Part shown: positions 33,243 to 48,000 of the stretch, piece by piece
Position numbering within the stretch: the stretch's first letter is position 1
Layout of the letters: every line of letters starts with the position of its first letter
NCBI GenBank assembly: GCA_003956705.1
Contig: QZCP01000042.1
Span: 1 to 64,000 of the forward strand
Origin: Brevipalpus yothersi
Taxonomy: Eukaryota; Arthropoda; Arachnida; Trombidiformes; Tenuipalpidae
DNA length: 64,000 nt
Direction of reading: 5' to 3'
The notes under the pieces: model-generated
Database searches by the model: none
What the model was told of the DNA's origin: nothing
The model's input: the letters and a program-made list of their open reading frames with translations, nothing else
Program-made: the position numbers and the translations under genes

Positions 33243-36200
33243 TCCTCTCATCTTTGAATGGATAAAAATGAAGTGAAAAAATGCTTATCTCTCTCGGAAA
33301 TGGATGAACCATTTACATGCTATATACACTGGTAATATTTTCATAAAAGTTCATCAATTCAGAATTCATACTTCATGAGAATACTATTATCACATACACA
33401 CACTTTACATGTGAGTGGAGGAGAGATGATGGCAATGTGGGTGATGAACAGAAACAAGATAATGGTGAATCCGAGGAAAAGAATGAGGAAAGAAAAAGAG
33501 TGGATCTGGAGAAAGATTCATGCATCACAATGAGCTTGGAGAAATCTCTTGGCGAAAAGAAAGAAAGAAAGAAAGAGAGAGAGAAGAAAAAGAGGCATAA
33601 GAGACCATCTTATACTCTTCTTCGTTTCCCATCTGTGTGTATTTATTGTGTATTGGCTTGTGTGTACAGATGATCAGACAGAGGAAGAAAACGGTATTGA
33701 TAACCTCCAACATTTGCACATCATCTAGCATGGTTACCCAGTGAATATCAATACACCAAGCTGAGTCCTCTCCTTTCGATACATCAATTTGTCTTTTTTT
33801 TTCTTTGACCTATCCTAACATCCAAAAATCTTACCTAATCAGCAAAAAGCATTCATTCAAGCAAGCTCAATATGATCGATTTGAATGTCAATGAAAAATA
33901 GCAATTAGTCATCAACTTGTGGCATCTTTTAATTTGATCCACAGATGCTCACCATACACTCTATCTTTAGGGAGAATTTGGGCTATTTCGCCGAAAAAAT
34001 GGACAGAAATACCCTGTGATTATGAATAATTGGAAGCATGACTGAAATAAATGAGCCAACAGCATCTACGGTACTTTTAACACAAACACTAGATAGGAAT
34101 GATCAGTAATGATTCTGTTGAATCATATAAAATCAATCTGAATTGAAGATTCTGTCAAGGTTAAGAAAAGGTAGAACAAAATGTGGGAGGAATGAATCCA
34201 TTACAATCTACATCCATCTAGTCAAGTCTGATGGAAGAATAAGTTATCGGACAAACCTCATTCCATTTGTGTGGAGGATCAAGAATCATCGAACCTTTCT
34301 ACAAACTATTTGAACATCAGTGTTGGCACAAATTTGATCTTGATCTTGGCTATGGATGGAAGATTCTCATCTTCTTTTTCTCTTTCGCCTTCTCTCTTCC
34401 CTTACATAACACACACACACACACTTGGTCTTAGCCAAGGGGACAATCGATATCCACTATTTGCTTGGTAAATGGAGCCTAAAAGAAAGGAATCAGAATG
34501 AGAAGATGAGGATAGAACCATGATGTACTCTTTCATCCTTTTTCCTTCTCTTCTTGACTGTATGCCTTAGGAGAATGGATCGAAGAATGAGAGGAGAGAC
34601 CAGCATCTATTCTAAGGAATATGGCCTGAAAGTGTCCACCAATTTTGATTGAATATTGAATAGTTCATATTGGGCTCAACCATGCAAAAAGAGCAAAAAT
34701 GGTTGGAAAGATTGTTCAAACATGAGAAGAAAAAAGTTCATGAGTTGATAGAACACCAACAAACTAAACATTCGATTCGAAGCAAGAAGCGAGAAAGAAA
34801 GAGAGAAAGAAGCTCTTTCACCACTTTCGTATACATGTATATCAATGAATTCATCCATGATAATCAGAATCACTGCTAATTGGTTTCACTCATTCCTTCA
34901 TTAACTATTTATCTGAATAATCTACTTACCGGTACTTATCTACCCTTTGAAAAATCAGCATAAAGGTTAAACATGCATTACTTTTCACTGATTTTTGGCT
35001 TGATCTCCTGATTTTCTGGAAGAATTGATGACCCATACCATTGAACTCTTTGAAAACCCTATTGAATGGAGAAACCAACCCTCAATCTACATGGAATAGA
35101 AAGCTGTGCGACTGAAAAAACCTCGATAGAATCATGAATACTCACGAGCTCAGATATTTTGTTCATAATTGAGATGGATAATTTGAATCATCCTGGTGTG
35201 TAGGAATTTTTTTCGATGAAATTTTGATGCTTGGTCAACTCGAACGATTCATGGACTTGTTTTCAAAATGAGATCCAAACACTGATTCAATCAAATTTGT
35301 TATGTTCCTTGAGCTTTCGAAAAGCAATCGAAATTTGTTTACCACTGAATCACGTTCAATAAATTAGGAAGATTTAATAACCAGCCGAATTTGAATCCTA
35401 ATTACTGCTAACTGATCCTTATGAACATTGAACATATTCAGTGTCGCATGGTGAGGTCGAGCTGATTATTCATTATAGAATGAGCAAATTACGATGAACC
35501 AAAAGTGTGTGTCATAACAAATTCCAATGTGATGCTGGATTGGCAAAATATGGTACAGCGAGAAAGTAGAAAAAAAAAGATTGAGAGGATAAATTAGTGA
35601 AACAAGAATACCATGATATCAGAATAGAGTGCTTTGGGCACTCACATATCTGTAACCACAGTGAACCAAAAAGGAATCTGTCTGATTTCCACTTGTAAAC
35701 GCTCAGACTGGAAGTCACTTTCTTTTCTGTTCAATCTTTTAGCTTCTCTCTCTTTCACTAGCCTCTAGCAATATTGTAGCCTCAATTAACTGAATTCCGA
35801 AAGTGGTTCTCGCAACAACGGTTGATAAAACACTGTAAAAATTAGCTCAACTTGTCACGGTTTCACTAGTATTCATCCAGATTGAGAATGCTTTTTCATT
35901 CGATACTTGTGTTTCTCTTTTTCATTGTCTTCATCTTCTTTTTCTTTGAAACTTTCATCTTGGTCATTTGAGAGCCTTAAAAGTCTGTGTGTGAACAAAG
36001 TAGAACAATAATTGAGTTTAAGGGTTACTATGGAACTAGGTACGTATCGTTAGTTTGTCTATATATTCAGTATAAAAGAATAATAAACGATAAAAAGCTT
36101 TCCATGATCATTGGTCACTGTGTTATACGATGATTATGGTGTTCATAAAACATGAATCAAGAATAATACACGTTCTAGTGTGGAGAGAGAGAGACCACTT

Positions 36201-36561
36201 GAATGAAACTATCTTCATTATTTTGCACTATTTTCAAATGATATCTTTAACGGATGAATATTTTTCTTTGCCCCAAATTCAAAGAAAAATTGAATTGATA
36301 TAAAGAATCAGAGGATAAAGTAGAATGAGAATGTGAAATACAGTTTGAATGTTGATATGTGAAAAAAAGAAGAAAATAACATGAAATTTGGCAGCATTTC
36401 CATATAATATGAACCTCTTCGACTGTGATAATAGCATGATGAGCGATAAAGAGAAAGAGAAAGGAAAAAAAGAATAATGGAAAATATGCATGCCAATTCA
36501 TGTGATAACAGCGGAAATGGTCGTGATTTAGGCTCATCTATCTTGATCATCTCTTCCTATG

Positions 36562-36586
<25 letters not shown>
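36562..36586 (+). repeat. (CT)n microsatellite
   Basis: Short CT tract of about 25 bp in the giant intron. Confidence 0.9.
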
Positions 36587-36594
<8 letters not shown>

Positions 36595-39500
36595 ATTCCT
36601 TGAAATGTTCATTCTCTGAGAAGGATACAATCCAAGCTTTCGGATATATGGTACATCACCCTGCTCACAGATCATGTATTCCCTGAAGCATGGTGGAAAT
36701 GGATTATTACCCAATGAACCTATACATAAAGAGAGCTAATAGAGATGAAGAGACAATATGATTAAAAGGAACTTCCTACCACTATGGCGGAGTGGAAAAA
36801 AATTCGGAATAGATTGAAAATTTCCATGCATAATTGCATACTTTATGAGATATGATTTTGAGAAATTTTTCGATTGAAACAAACTTGGGAACTAAAAAAT
36901 GAGTCTCAAAGGTATATAGACACAAGTTATTTCTCTAACCATATTGTATCACCATATTCGCATGAAAATTTACTCTCTCTCTTACTCTGAAAGATGCTTA
37001 AGCTACTTTATAATATTACCACTGAATTTTTAGAACCTCATCCACAGATTATCTCAAAAGTGTCTCCAGGGGTTAGTTAATCATCATGAAACTGTGAGAA
37101 TATGTTCACTCAGGGAAATGTAGCAAAATAATATTTCATGAGACAAAAGGAATGGAAAATGTCACAAATGGATCCAGTTTCCTACATCCCTGCTTGTGAG
37201 AGAAAAAGAGCTCATCTGATTCTGACTTACTGATTAACCAGAGCATCTTAACTATCCAAAGCAAGCTTTTCACACTTTAACGGCAAAACGTTGACAAGGT
37301 CTTTGTTGATTTGAAGTGAGAGCATGATAAAGCTGGGGATAAAAGGTATAAGTCAAGATGAACAGACTACTTTTGATACATATAAAAGTCTTAAAAGTCT
37401 AACAACTTTCACAGGAAGACAAGAGTGGGATCGAGATGCTCTCTATGTGTGTGTATCATGTGTCAAGTATCTGTTGAAATTATCTTGAAAAATAAACATT
37501 GCGAAAACTTTGATCAAATACACGGGAAAGACGGGGCTGATGTGATCACACGAATCACTTCATGCTCTTTGCTACAATCAATTGAAGAAGTAACCATGCT
37601 GAAAAGAGAATATCAAAGTAATAAATCTCATTTGTGACAAGAGGGCCACTCATGAAATGTATCTTAGAATATCTTCCAAAATTGAATGATTCAAATCCAA
37701 ACCTCGAATTTTTTGAATTGAAGATGAATAAGCACATGGATCATTTCTCAAAAAGACCAGATTCAATCTTCTGTTTTAATCGAGGCTTGGACATGAAAAA
37801 AATCTATTTAACATCAGGAAGAGAGAGAGTTCTTGCTAAAAACTTCCAGAAGAAATATATAAGCTATTAAACAAAAGACGACTAAGAATAACAGTAACCA
37901 AGTTTTTTCGATATATTTTTTTCTATTCCTCCTGACAGAATGAATCCTTTCCTAAAATAGAATTTCTTTCTCAAAGCCTCTTCTCTTTGATCTAAAAGAA
38001 AAGAGAGGAAAATTAAAATTCTTACACAAACACTAATTTGCATCTTAGCAAAAAAACCACAGCAAAAGAGCTCATTATTTCACAGAATATTCAACCTGAA
38101 TGCAAGAATGAATGGGAATATTAAGCCTTTCTTCTTTCGTAAGAGTAAAATAGTCCAAAAATATGGCTCTTCTAACTATATAAATCTCTACCTGAGCTTC
38201 TCCAGTAGCTTACACATTCACAACCCGGAAGATAGATTTATGAAACATGTTCCAAACTGATATATTTTTCCAACTTAGTCCTCAAAAAATTCATGAAAAC
38301 ATAGTTTTGGGAAGAGTTTCCCACATCAGTACTCACTGAATTGGTTCACACTGGAAATGTGTTGCTGAAAGACTTTCGAAAATGAAAGTGGATAAAATGT
38401 GAATGAAAAATATCATCTCCACTTGAATAAGAATAATTAGGGTTAGCTCTGGCAACGCTGTGTTTCAGATTCACAACTTTAAATTTTCTACTCTGTACCA
38501 TGATGTGTCCTGTATTTTCTGTACATTTGATGTGAATCCCATTGCAACCAGGTTGTAGTCGGAAATTGAAGTGATACCAATGAGAAATCTTTGATGACTG
38601 TCAAACTCTTCCGTTTGGGAGACCTTATAGCACATCTCACATGATCTCTTTATGAATATAAATTAGGGTTGATTAATTTTGTCACTTGAAATGTTTCCCA
38701 GTCAATCCATGTGATGATTGCTAGAGTATAAATATAAATATGAGTGATCAGGAAAAGCTGTAACAGATTTGAAACAGAATGAGCGGAAGAGAAGACAAAA
38801 CATTTCCAAAAGCTGAGAATAGCGGAAACAGTTTGACATTCGTCTTCTGGATGCTTAGTGTGCGTGATCATTTGATAAATTTACATAATAAATTGTGGAT
38901 GGAAATTCATCTCCACTAGACTGGTGGACAGATTATTTCTATCGACGCTTAATCATTGTCCATGTTGTGCATCAATTGCATTCAATATCTGTCTGGAAGA
39001 AGTCTACAAGAATCATGTTGCGTCAGAAATCTTTGTCCATTCTTATAATAACATGTTCATTCGACATTCTAGCAACTTTCTACAACACAGACAAACATAG
39101 ATCCATCAGATATTCCAAGAAAGAGGAGAAAATAAAATCATGGAAAGATTTAATCATCAAGAATACTGAGACCGTCAATCTTAAAAATGCATGTATATAT
39201 ATTCACGAATCTGATAGAAATCACATCAAACTGGAAGAACATTTCAATGCTCCTGATTTATTGCAATTGGAATGGAGAGGAAAAAAGTTCTGAGCCCATT
39301 ATGTAAGGTCGTTTAGATGAATGGATTTTTTTTTCGATGGAAATTTTTTCTCTTCAATGTTTCTCTTCTCGCTCTGAAAATGAGGAAGCTTGTGTGTGTA
39401 TGCGTTTGGTGTATATATGTATATATAAATACTTTGAACTCTTTTTTTCCTATTCCATAATACAGTTTCGCTAGCTTGTTAAACGAAATTAGATCATGAA

Positions 39501-41110
39501 AAAGCTAACTAGATTCAATTCATGCGCAAAACAGGTCTCATGAGAATGTCATTCAATGGAAAGTGACAAGAAATGGAAAATAGAGTAAGAGAGCCCATGA
39601 GATTGGAATTCATGAAAAATAAATCAAGTATCATCTTATAACTGTTAGTTGGTAGGGGAATAATCTTCAACAGTGATCCTTTGAACGAGAGACCAAGGTG
39701 GATAGATCAGTTTGCTGAGCAAAGGAAACACATCAAAAGGGAATCAATTTGACAGCATCAAGGTATGGTGATGATTGCGCAATGAGAATATAGAATTTCT
39801 CTATGCTTTACTATGCCTTCAATCCATATCAATCGGTATTTAACGGAATCATATTCTACTGTTTTGGGCAAAAAAGTTTATAAGAGGTACCTTTTCATTA
39901 ATTGCGATGATTGGATGGAAGACTTGGAAGCCTTTGTGATGAGGATGGAGAGTGGAAAGCTCATGGCGTTTTCGTCTATGGTGTGTAGACAACAAGGCAT
40001 GATACGAATGATGATTCCATCATGAAATGATAGATGAGGGAATAGACAGTTCTATGGATAAAGGATGGAATCAAAATAGGATTATATAGTGAGTCTCATG
40101 GCAAAAGCTTTCAGATGGTCGGGAGAGAGAGAGAGAAATATACCATCAAAAGCTTGCCTGAATTCATACAGTTGATGATAGGGATGCTCATGAAATATAA
40201 TGTCATTTCTAATAGAGATCATGGCGGTTGATCATCAAAAATGAATAGAATGATGTATAAACAGAGTGAGAGAGAGAGATAGTGAAAAAGAAAAATTTTC
40301 AACCCTCAAGTAATTCATAGCTCTGCCCGAGAAAGGAATGAATCTATTTTTGGTAGGCATACTATTAAATCTATTCATCTTATATTTCACTGAAAAAACT
40401 AAGCAGCAATAGAAAATGAAGAGATGGAAAGATGAAGGCAAAAATTATTGTAGCGAAAAAAGCTGAAAGTTGAAATTTTTGCTCCAAATTGACAAGATTC
40501 GAGGTTGAGAGAGAGAGTTGATTTTTTTATATTACCAGAAATTGAATTAAACTAGACCTCAATGATTTTTACATTCTGAGAAGAGGATGAAAAAATCGCA
40601 TTATTTGTGGAAAGATTTCGAAATTGATCGTTGAGGTGAAAACAAAGATTGCCTCATTTTGCACCTTCATGAAAGTGTAATGCTTGAATTTCAATTGATG
40701 TTAGATTATTATCATTCTCTCTCTCTATCATAGGAATGATGGTAATAAAATTTTGATTGAACATTGACCTCATCACATGGAGCATCAAGGGGGAGGGGGA
40801 TGGGGTAGAGATGGAGTGGGTCTTGAAAGATAGTTTTCAGAATACACATATTGATTCAGGGGAAAAGTTGGAGGAAATCCTAGGCCACTCTCTAATGGAT
40901 GACATGACAAGGCACTAAACTTGACCAACTTGATTCGGAATTTGATGTGTTTACTTGAGCTTCTCTCTTTTTCTCTCTCTCTCTCATCTTTTCCCAAATT
41001 CTAGTTGCATCTCATACACATTCATTTAGGCCCATGTCTCATTCAGTTTCTCATACACACTCACACATAAACCTTAGCAGCTGATTATCGCCTCGTTCAT
41101 CATTTTCTGG

Positions 41111-41112
<2 letters not shown>

Positions 41113-41182
<70 letters not shown>
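41113..41182 (+). repeat. (GA)n microsatellite, about 70 bp
   Basis: The longest GA tract on the + strand in the window. Minus-strand frames through it are poly-(Ser-Leu) artefacts. Confidence 0.95.
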
Positions 41183-41185
<3 letters not shown>

Positions 41186-41456
41186 TGAGGACGGCAAGAT
41201 CGACAAGAGTAAGTGAAACAAGAAGAAAAGTAAGCAAGAGAGGAGAGGAAGATGGAAGAGCATACATCATCGTCATCTGTGAAAGTTCTGTGTGTGTGTA
41301 TGAGCAAGTATTCAAGTCCACTATCATTTGGAAACTTTTGGTGGCAATCATCATCTTAATGGTTCAATCATTTTGAGCCTTTTCCTTATTCATCATTCTA
41401 ATTTCATTTTCGCCTGCTTGATTCCTTTGATCTATCTTGAATATACATATATGAAG

Positions 41457-41458
<2 letters not shown>

Positions 41459-41507
<49 letters not shown>
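41459..41507 (+). repeat. (GT)n microsatellite
   Basis: Pure GT tract of about 48 bp, encoding only a Cys-Val repeat in the frame across it. Confidence 0.95.
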
Positions 41508-41508
<1 letters not shown>

Positions 41509-42009
41509 ATACATACATGAAAGTTGTTTCAGCTTACGAATGTGAAGGGTTGTCAGTGGATAGGCATTCACATGGAGAGATGATAAGTTCTTAGGGCACA
41601 GGATTGGAAATCAAACACATAGATGACTTGCATCATTCAGCCAATTGAATGGATTCCTTTTTCACCCTCTATTCTAGCGATCTTGAGTTTAGTCCACTTG
41701 AATGTGCTGTTTACTTTCTTAGTGGACCATCTCCAATCGAAAAATAAATCGAACTCAATCCTTCAGATCGAAGTCCATATGTTTGTGTGAGCAGATCTGT
41801 GAAAGGAAAAAGAAGAAGGAAATGAATAGAGAATAAGTTTCAGAGTGATTACAGGGAAGCTAGGAAAAAGCGCAGCTTATAAATACTTACACATTCACAT
41901 GAACAGATGAGGAGGAGAAAAATTTTCAGATGTTATGTTATAATTCTAAAATATAATCTGACAATTCGAAATTTCAATGCAAATTATCAAATCCCCTCTT
42001 TTCCTCCAT

Positions 42010-42012
<3 letters not shown>

Positions 42013-42076
<64 letters not shown>
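42013..42076 (+). repeat. (CT)n microsatellite, about 63 bp
   Basis: Pure CT tract, about 830 bp from the long GA tract at 41113-41182 and complementary to it. Confidence 0.95.
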
Positions 42077-42079
<3 letters not shown>

Positions 42080-45000
42080 GTAAGCGTTCAGATGAATACA
42101 GTAGCTTGACATTTCCAATTAATGAGAAAATTGTTTTACACTTTACAAAAGTCTCAATCAATTTGTTCAAACTAAACTTTTGCCAGCTTATTTCCACTGA
42201 TTGCTCAACAAAACGGCTGTGTGCTCTATTGAATTCTACTTTCCAATGTCCAAATAAGAGAGGAAGCATTTTTGATGAAACTTTTACACCAAGTGTCTTT
42301 TCAAATGAACCAGAGAGAAAGAGAATTCATGAGAATAGATAGCTGTGTATATGCATAGATGTGATGTAATGTTGAACAAAGATCATCCAATCCATTGTTC
42401 CATATATAATAGCCAATGAGCAGCACAGTTAGAGAGAGAGAGAATAACTATTGATGCTCGACAATTAGCTGATGCTGAGGTCAGTGAGATAAAGAGAGAG
42501 AGTAATGATCCATTTGATGGAGAAAATTTTCATCACTTTCATGCATTCTTGGACCATGATGGGAAGAGAGAGATTTTCCAAAAAATGAAATTAACAGTAA
42601 ACACACACATTCCAATCACACATGATTAAAATTGAACGATGGATAGTGCTTCGCCAAATGGGTGTCCCTCAGCAGGCTTCTTGGGTTGATGGTGGACAGA
42701 TGAATTTGATGAAATGCTATCAGAGGAACCAAAGTGTTCTACTAGCGAGAGACATCAACAGTGAATGTAAACAATAGACGTGATTAGTCTTTTGTTTATC
42801 CAAAGTGATGAACAGCTGACAAGATTTCTGAAGTTCAATGTGTGTGATGCTGATGAAAATGGCCATGAAAAAAATTTGATACCCAATTGATTCCAATCGC
42901 TTATGATTTTCTTGAATATCTTTTCTCTTTAAGGAAAACATAATCTTTCAATAGAATTTGGCTGCTGTTTTAAACGGAGAAGAAAATTGCCAATTTAAGA
43001 CATCAACCAATAGTTAGCGTTTGAGTTGTCTGTTCAAAAACTGTTCTCCTATCAAAACTGATATTTAATTGGATTTCAGTGGAATTTTATCTCAATCTCT
43101 TTCTTTTTCTTTCATTGTTGGATGAATCCTTCACCCTGAAAAAAAAGCATCCACAGGCCCTACAAACAGATAGATGGAAAGAGAGAGAAAAAGAGCTTCC
43201 ATGAGTAGGTATATATTGCGTGATTGAATTTATTGGAAGCAAAATGATCCAATATCGAAGACTAAATAGGCAAAGCATGCGATAGATAATCACATCTACA
43301 AAAATGGTAGAAGAAGGAGGAGAGGATGAAGATGAAGAAGAAGAAGGATGAAGTATGAGTATGGCTGATGAGTTAGTATGAAAGAGGAGACATATTCTCT
43401 CTCATGGAAAAATGTACTCTTACCTCTGGATTTCCTTCTAGGTATTAGTGGAGGTAATAGTTGAGATAGATAGAGAAAGAGAGAGAGAGAGAGAAAAAGA
43501 TTCCCCAGAAAAATGAAAGCCATCGCTCTTTATCTCAGTCCATTCAACCATACTTGTGATCCAACTTTCTCTCTCTTCTCTCTCCAATCGAATGTATCTT
43601 ACATCTCACGTTGGACATGAATCCTCACGAGATGAGTGTATATGGTATGTGTATACCAACCAAATATACCAAATGGTATATATATATATTTATTTTCACT
43701 CTCTTTCCATTCTCAAATCCACATGTACAAAGATTTGTAATGAGCACCAAAATTCTTCTTGACCATCATGAGCGAGGATGATTATGATGATGATGGTGTC
43801 GATGAACACTGATAATCCATTCGGCTATTACCTCTAATCATTACACTTTGGATTCACACTAATGTGTGTGTGTGTAAATTCTTGTGATCTGATGAGAAGT
43901 TCAGTGAAAAGATTAATATCATGTATACACGTTTCTTGACTAGTATATTCGAGAGTAATTTGATCTAATCAAACTTGAAGGAATTTTGAAATATAATTGC
44001 TTTTCGCATCCCTTCCATTAAACACGTTGCATTTGTTGATGTTGATGATATCGATATGTCTGTCCTTACGAGAGAAAATTGTTTACATCGTTCATTGCTG
44101 TGACACAAAATGTCCTTCACCTTTGACCTCGAGCAAGGTCCACCGTTGGATAATGAAGATGACCTCTATCTTCAATTAATTCCGAATCTCTCGATTCTTG
44201 ATGTATCGAGACTTGATTTCATCTTGAAATCAGTTACACACACACACGTATTCATATCATGTGTACAATATCAAGGAATTTTTGGATAATTATAATACTA
44301 ACCACACTTTCTTTATCCTCGATGGATTGTCTAGTCGTCTATGTTTTTGTCGCCTTTTCGTCTTGATTATGTTGGGTGTATAATACAAGGAGAATGATTA
44401 TGATCCAGACGGAATAAGAAGAAGATTTTGCCAAATAAGTGTTGATCATGCTGTGATACACATTCACACACCAGACTGATAATGATTAGTGGAAGAGGGA
44501 CACTCGACCTTCATGATATATGTACATCTTTCTTACCAGTTCCAGTTGATGATTGGATATATATTGGTATATCTTTGATTCTTTTGTGTCCAAAATTGAT
44601 GAATATGCCATCATCAACATTCGTTGCCAACATGGTCTCTACTTTTTGCTCGGTACATTCATCACCATCATTCCGGATGGATTATGATGTTTGATTTGAT
44701 CTTGCCTCATGAGTATTTGTTTTGCACATTGAGAATATTTAATCGATTGGACAAGATATTGGTGCCCAATAAAAGGATTTGGATCACTTGAAATGATAAT
44801 TAAATGAGTGAATACTTGGACTGCTGATTGAATGGGTATTTTTGATCCCATGAAAGCGGCTATCATTGAAAAAAAAATTCTGAACAGTTTGTCTTTTGAT
44901 GAACTGATGACGATTTTTTTTCATTAAAGTCAGGGGCTGTGAAAACAATCAACTAAATTATGCCCTCATTTCCCAAGTTTCAAGGAAAAATGTTGTCGTC

Positions 45001-48000
45001 AATATTTGATCAATGTAAAATTTATGGATCAAGTTCGAGAAAGGTAAAGACAGAGAAAAATATTTTTACCCATTTCGATACATCAAGCTTCATAACTCGG
45101 GGTATACGTTTGTTTGACATCATATATGATTAATGATCCATCTTAATCATCAGCGTTCTGATGATCATGGTGAAGCTACTGGATGATTCAACGAGAAAAA
45201 GGGATAGAAGGTACCAAACCTTTGGACTTGATGGTGTCTCGAGGAAAAGTGAATGATGATTATTTGGCAAAACGAGATGACCAAAGACATTCACCCATAA
45301 GCTTAACTTTTCTTCCTTAAATTTATCTCAAAATATTGACTTCTTTCAAGATACTCTCCTGGGTTGTCCAGTTTAGAGCACCAAGATTACCGTTAATTTT
45401 TATCCTTATTACTGGAACTCACTTCTTGAAAGCTCTTTGTCAAGACATCCTCTCTAATAGGATTAGAAATCTTCTCAACGCTATTAGTATGCAAGTGTCA
45501 TTCAGTCTTCTTCGTCGTATTCTTGAGAGTGTCGATGAGAGTTACTCTAATCTCTCTCTTCTTCATCATGATGACAAAATGTGTGAACATCTCACACAGC
45601 TATTCGATCATGATTGACTGGGCATCTCATCTATAAAGAAAAAGGTTCCAATTAATCAACGGAAAAATATATATCCAATATTTTGATGTTGTCTGTGTAA
45701 GATTGATGTTGAAGCATTTTTTTCATCGTACATGTTCCAAAGCTGATGAATTTCATCCATAACAACGAAGCTTCTCCAAGTTCTGATCAACATTATATAT
45801 TGTGGGCCTCTCTTTCATCACTCCACAATCACATTCATTTTGAAATCTTAAGTCTAGTCATGCATGTGTCTCAAGCCAAAATACTTTTTCCAAAGAGATG
45901 TCAAATTGGTTTCTCATAACAATATCAGATTACCCTATTTCACAATATTCGCTCCACTTACTCCGTATACACACATATTCACATGGAAAAGTTTGCAAAC
46001 AAGGAACCGCTTTTTGTCTGTTACACACTAAATCTGTTTGTTGCAAGGCTTAATCGAACAAAAAGTGTAACATTCTAAAGACCCTTGCCTCATAATGTAT
46101 CCATATTGCATATGAAAGCTCTCATTTGCCTTCGGGTCCTGGAAGGGTTACAAGAAAGAAAAGATGATGAAAAAAATGAGTCTGGTGAACAGAATGGGTG
46201 ATAAAAATGATTTGTTATGGTGTTGAAAAATTTTCACTACATTCTAGTTGAGCCTCTGGTTGTTTTATGATATTTGAGAATACATCGACTACTCATTGTT
46301 CAAAGATTTTCCCAGATTTTCTCAATCACTGGGAATAAAGAGAGAGAGAAGAAGAGAGAATTTTTCAGATTCAAAAGCTTCAAGCAAATGAAGTTGAAAA
46401 TCAGTGAGGAAAAGAGACAATACAAACGAATACACTTCCAGAAGTGGTCCATCTTTCCACATGAATTTGTATATACAACAACAAATTTGACATCCAAGCA
46501 AACCAGCATCCATTCTCTATCTCTCTCTCTCCATCTCTGTAAGATGCTACTCTTCCTTCCTGTGGGCGGGCAACACAATACAATAGGAAGCGATCGATTT
46601 CGTACCGAAATGTTGCCCAGAATGATTAGTGAATATGATCTACCATCTCACCACTATTATCAATGTTCTCTTGTTTTTCTTCTTCTTCTTCTCCTACTTT
46701 TTTTTTGTTTCCCACTTTTTCTGGCAATCAATGGGGACATGTTTCAAGATATTTCATGCTGTGACGATGATCACTTTTCCTGGAGTCAAGAGAAAGAGAG
46801 AGACAGAGATTCACCCATGAAGAAGTGAATAATTGCCATCAATTCGCACACTGAAAGCGTAAACTAAGGACGTGTGAAGAAAGAAGTTTTACGACAAAAA
46901 ATTGTCACAACTTGTCTTCCACTGTTTTCAAACTAATTGAACTGTGCTCATCTGTTCACTTTTTCATCCAAGATTTATATATCAGATTCTGGATGATGAT
47001 GATGAATGGACCTCCCAAATACTGCTTCTCACAGACCAGTCACTGGCCCTCATGTCAAATAGCTCTTGATTTGATAGGGCCATGATTCATTCACTACTGT
47101 AATCAGCATGTCAAGAATGGTGTTACTATCGATGGATATGAATGTTCAATCTTCAAGATCTTGGGCACGTTTTACGATCATTTTAATCTACCTAAAACGT
47201 CAGCAATTCTCTCTCGAATTTACCTTCTGAGCAATTCAGCTGTTATTAAGATTCAACCTTTATGCTTGTAATTTGAAAACAATCTTCCATCTTCAACCTA
47301 AAATCCTAAAAAGGAATCCATTAACATGGGAAGAGAATGTACATCCAGCCAGAGGAATATACACTTGGTTCCTCGCTAGAATTGGGTTACATTGTTATCC
47401 AAAAAAAGCGTCTCTCACACACACACACTTGTCCGGATAACAAGACAATGTGACTGGTTCCTCTAGTGATTCCTTTCGGGGACATTCTTGCTCTTTTTGG
47501 TGTGTCTCATGATCCTTCGTCGGATCATTCGAGAGTCTATCCGGTGAATAAGCTCTCTAATGACTCGTGAATCTTCCGCTTCAATATGATAACCCATTAT
47601 ACTGAACTTTTTTCCTCTCTCAGCCATTGTTGTTGTTATTACATGAACTGCTTTATGTTTCACCAGCTTTCAAGACCATTATGTACCCCCAAAGTACATG
47701 AGGGCAATAGATAATCTGGAATCACACACATATACACACGAGTCACACACAGAACGCAAACTGAACGCTTAGTTGAGATTTTTTTTCATTTTTTTGCTTT
47801 TTTGCAATTTTTCTGTTCATCGATTACTTTTGAACCGAAAAAAAATCAGGCTACTTATGTTATGATTCTGTCTAGACATTCCAAGAAACGTCGATTCCAT
47901 TCTCGAACACCTTGTCTTTCATAAACAGATGTATCTTACGGTGTTGGCAGTGTTACTGATGCATTTTCATGGATATTTAATGTTTGTAATTGTAAGAAAT

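Noticed and set aside
38895..39293. 132-codon frame on +
   Set aside because: The longest tract-free frame in part 3 of the giant intron, but with no recognisable domain or flanking gene signals. It remains possible but unsupported.
46274..46828. 184-codon frame on +
   Set aside because: Opposite-strand frames overlap it, its composition follows the local purine/pyrimidine tracts, and it has no motif, signal or splice partner.
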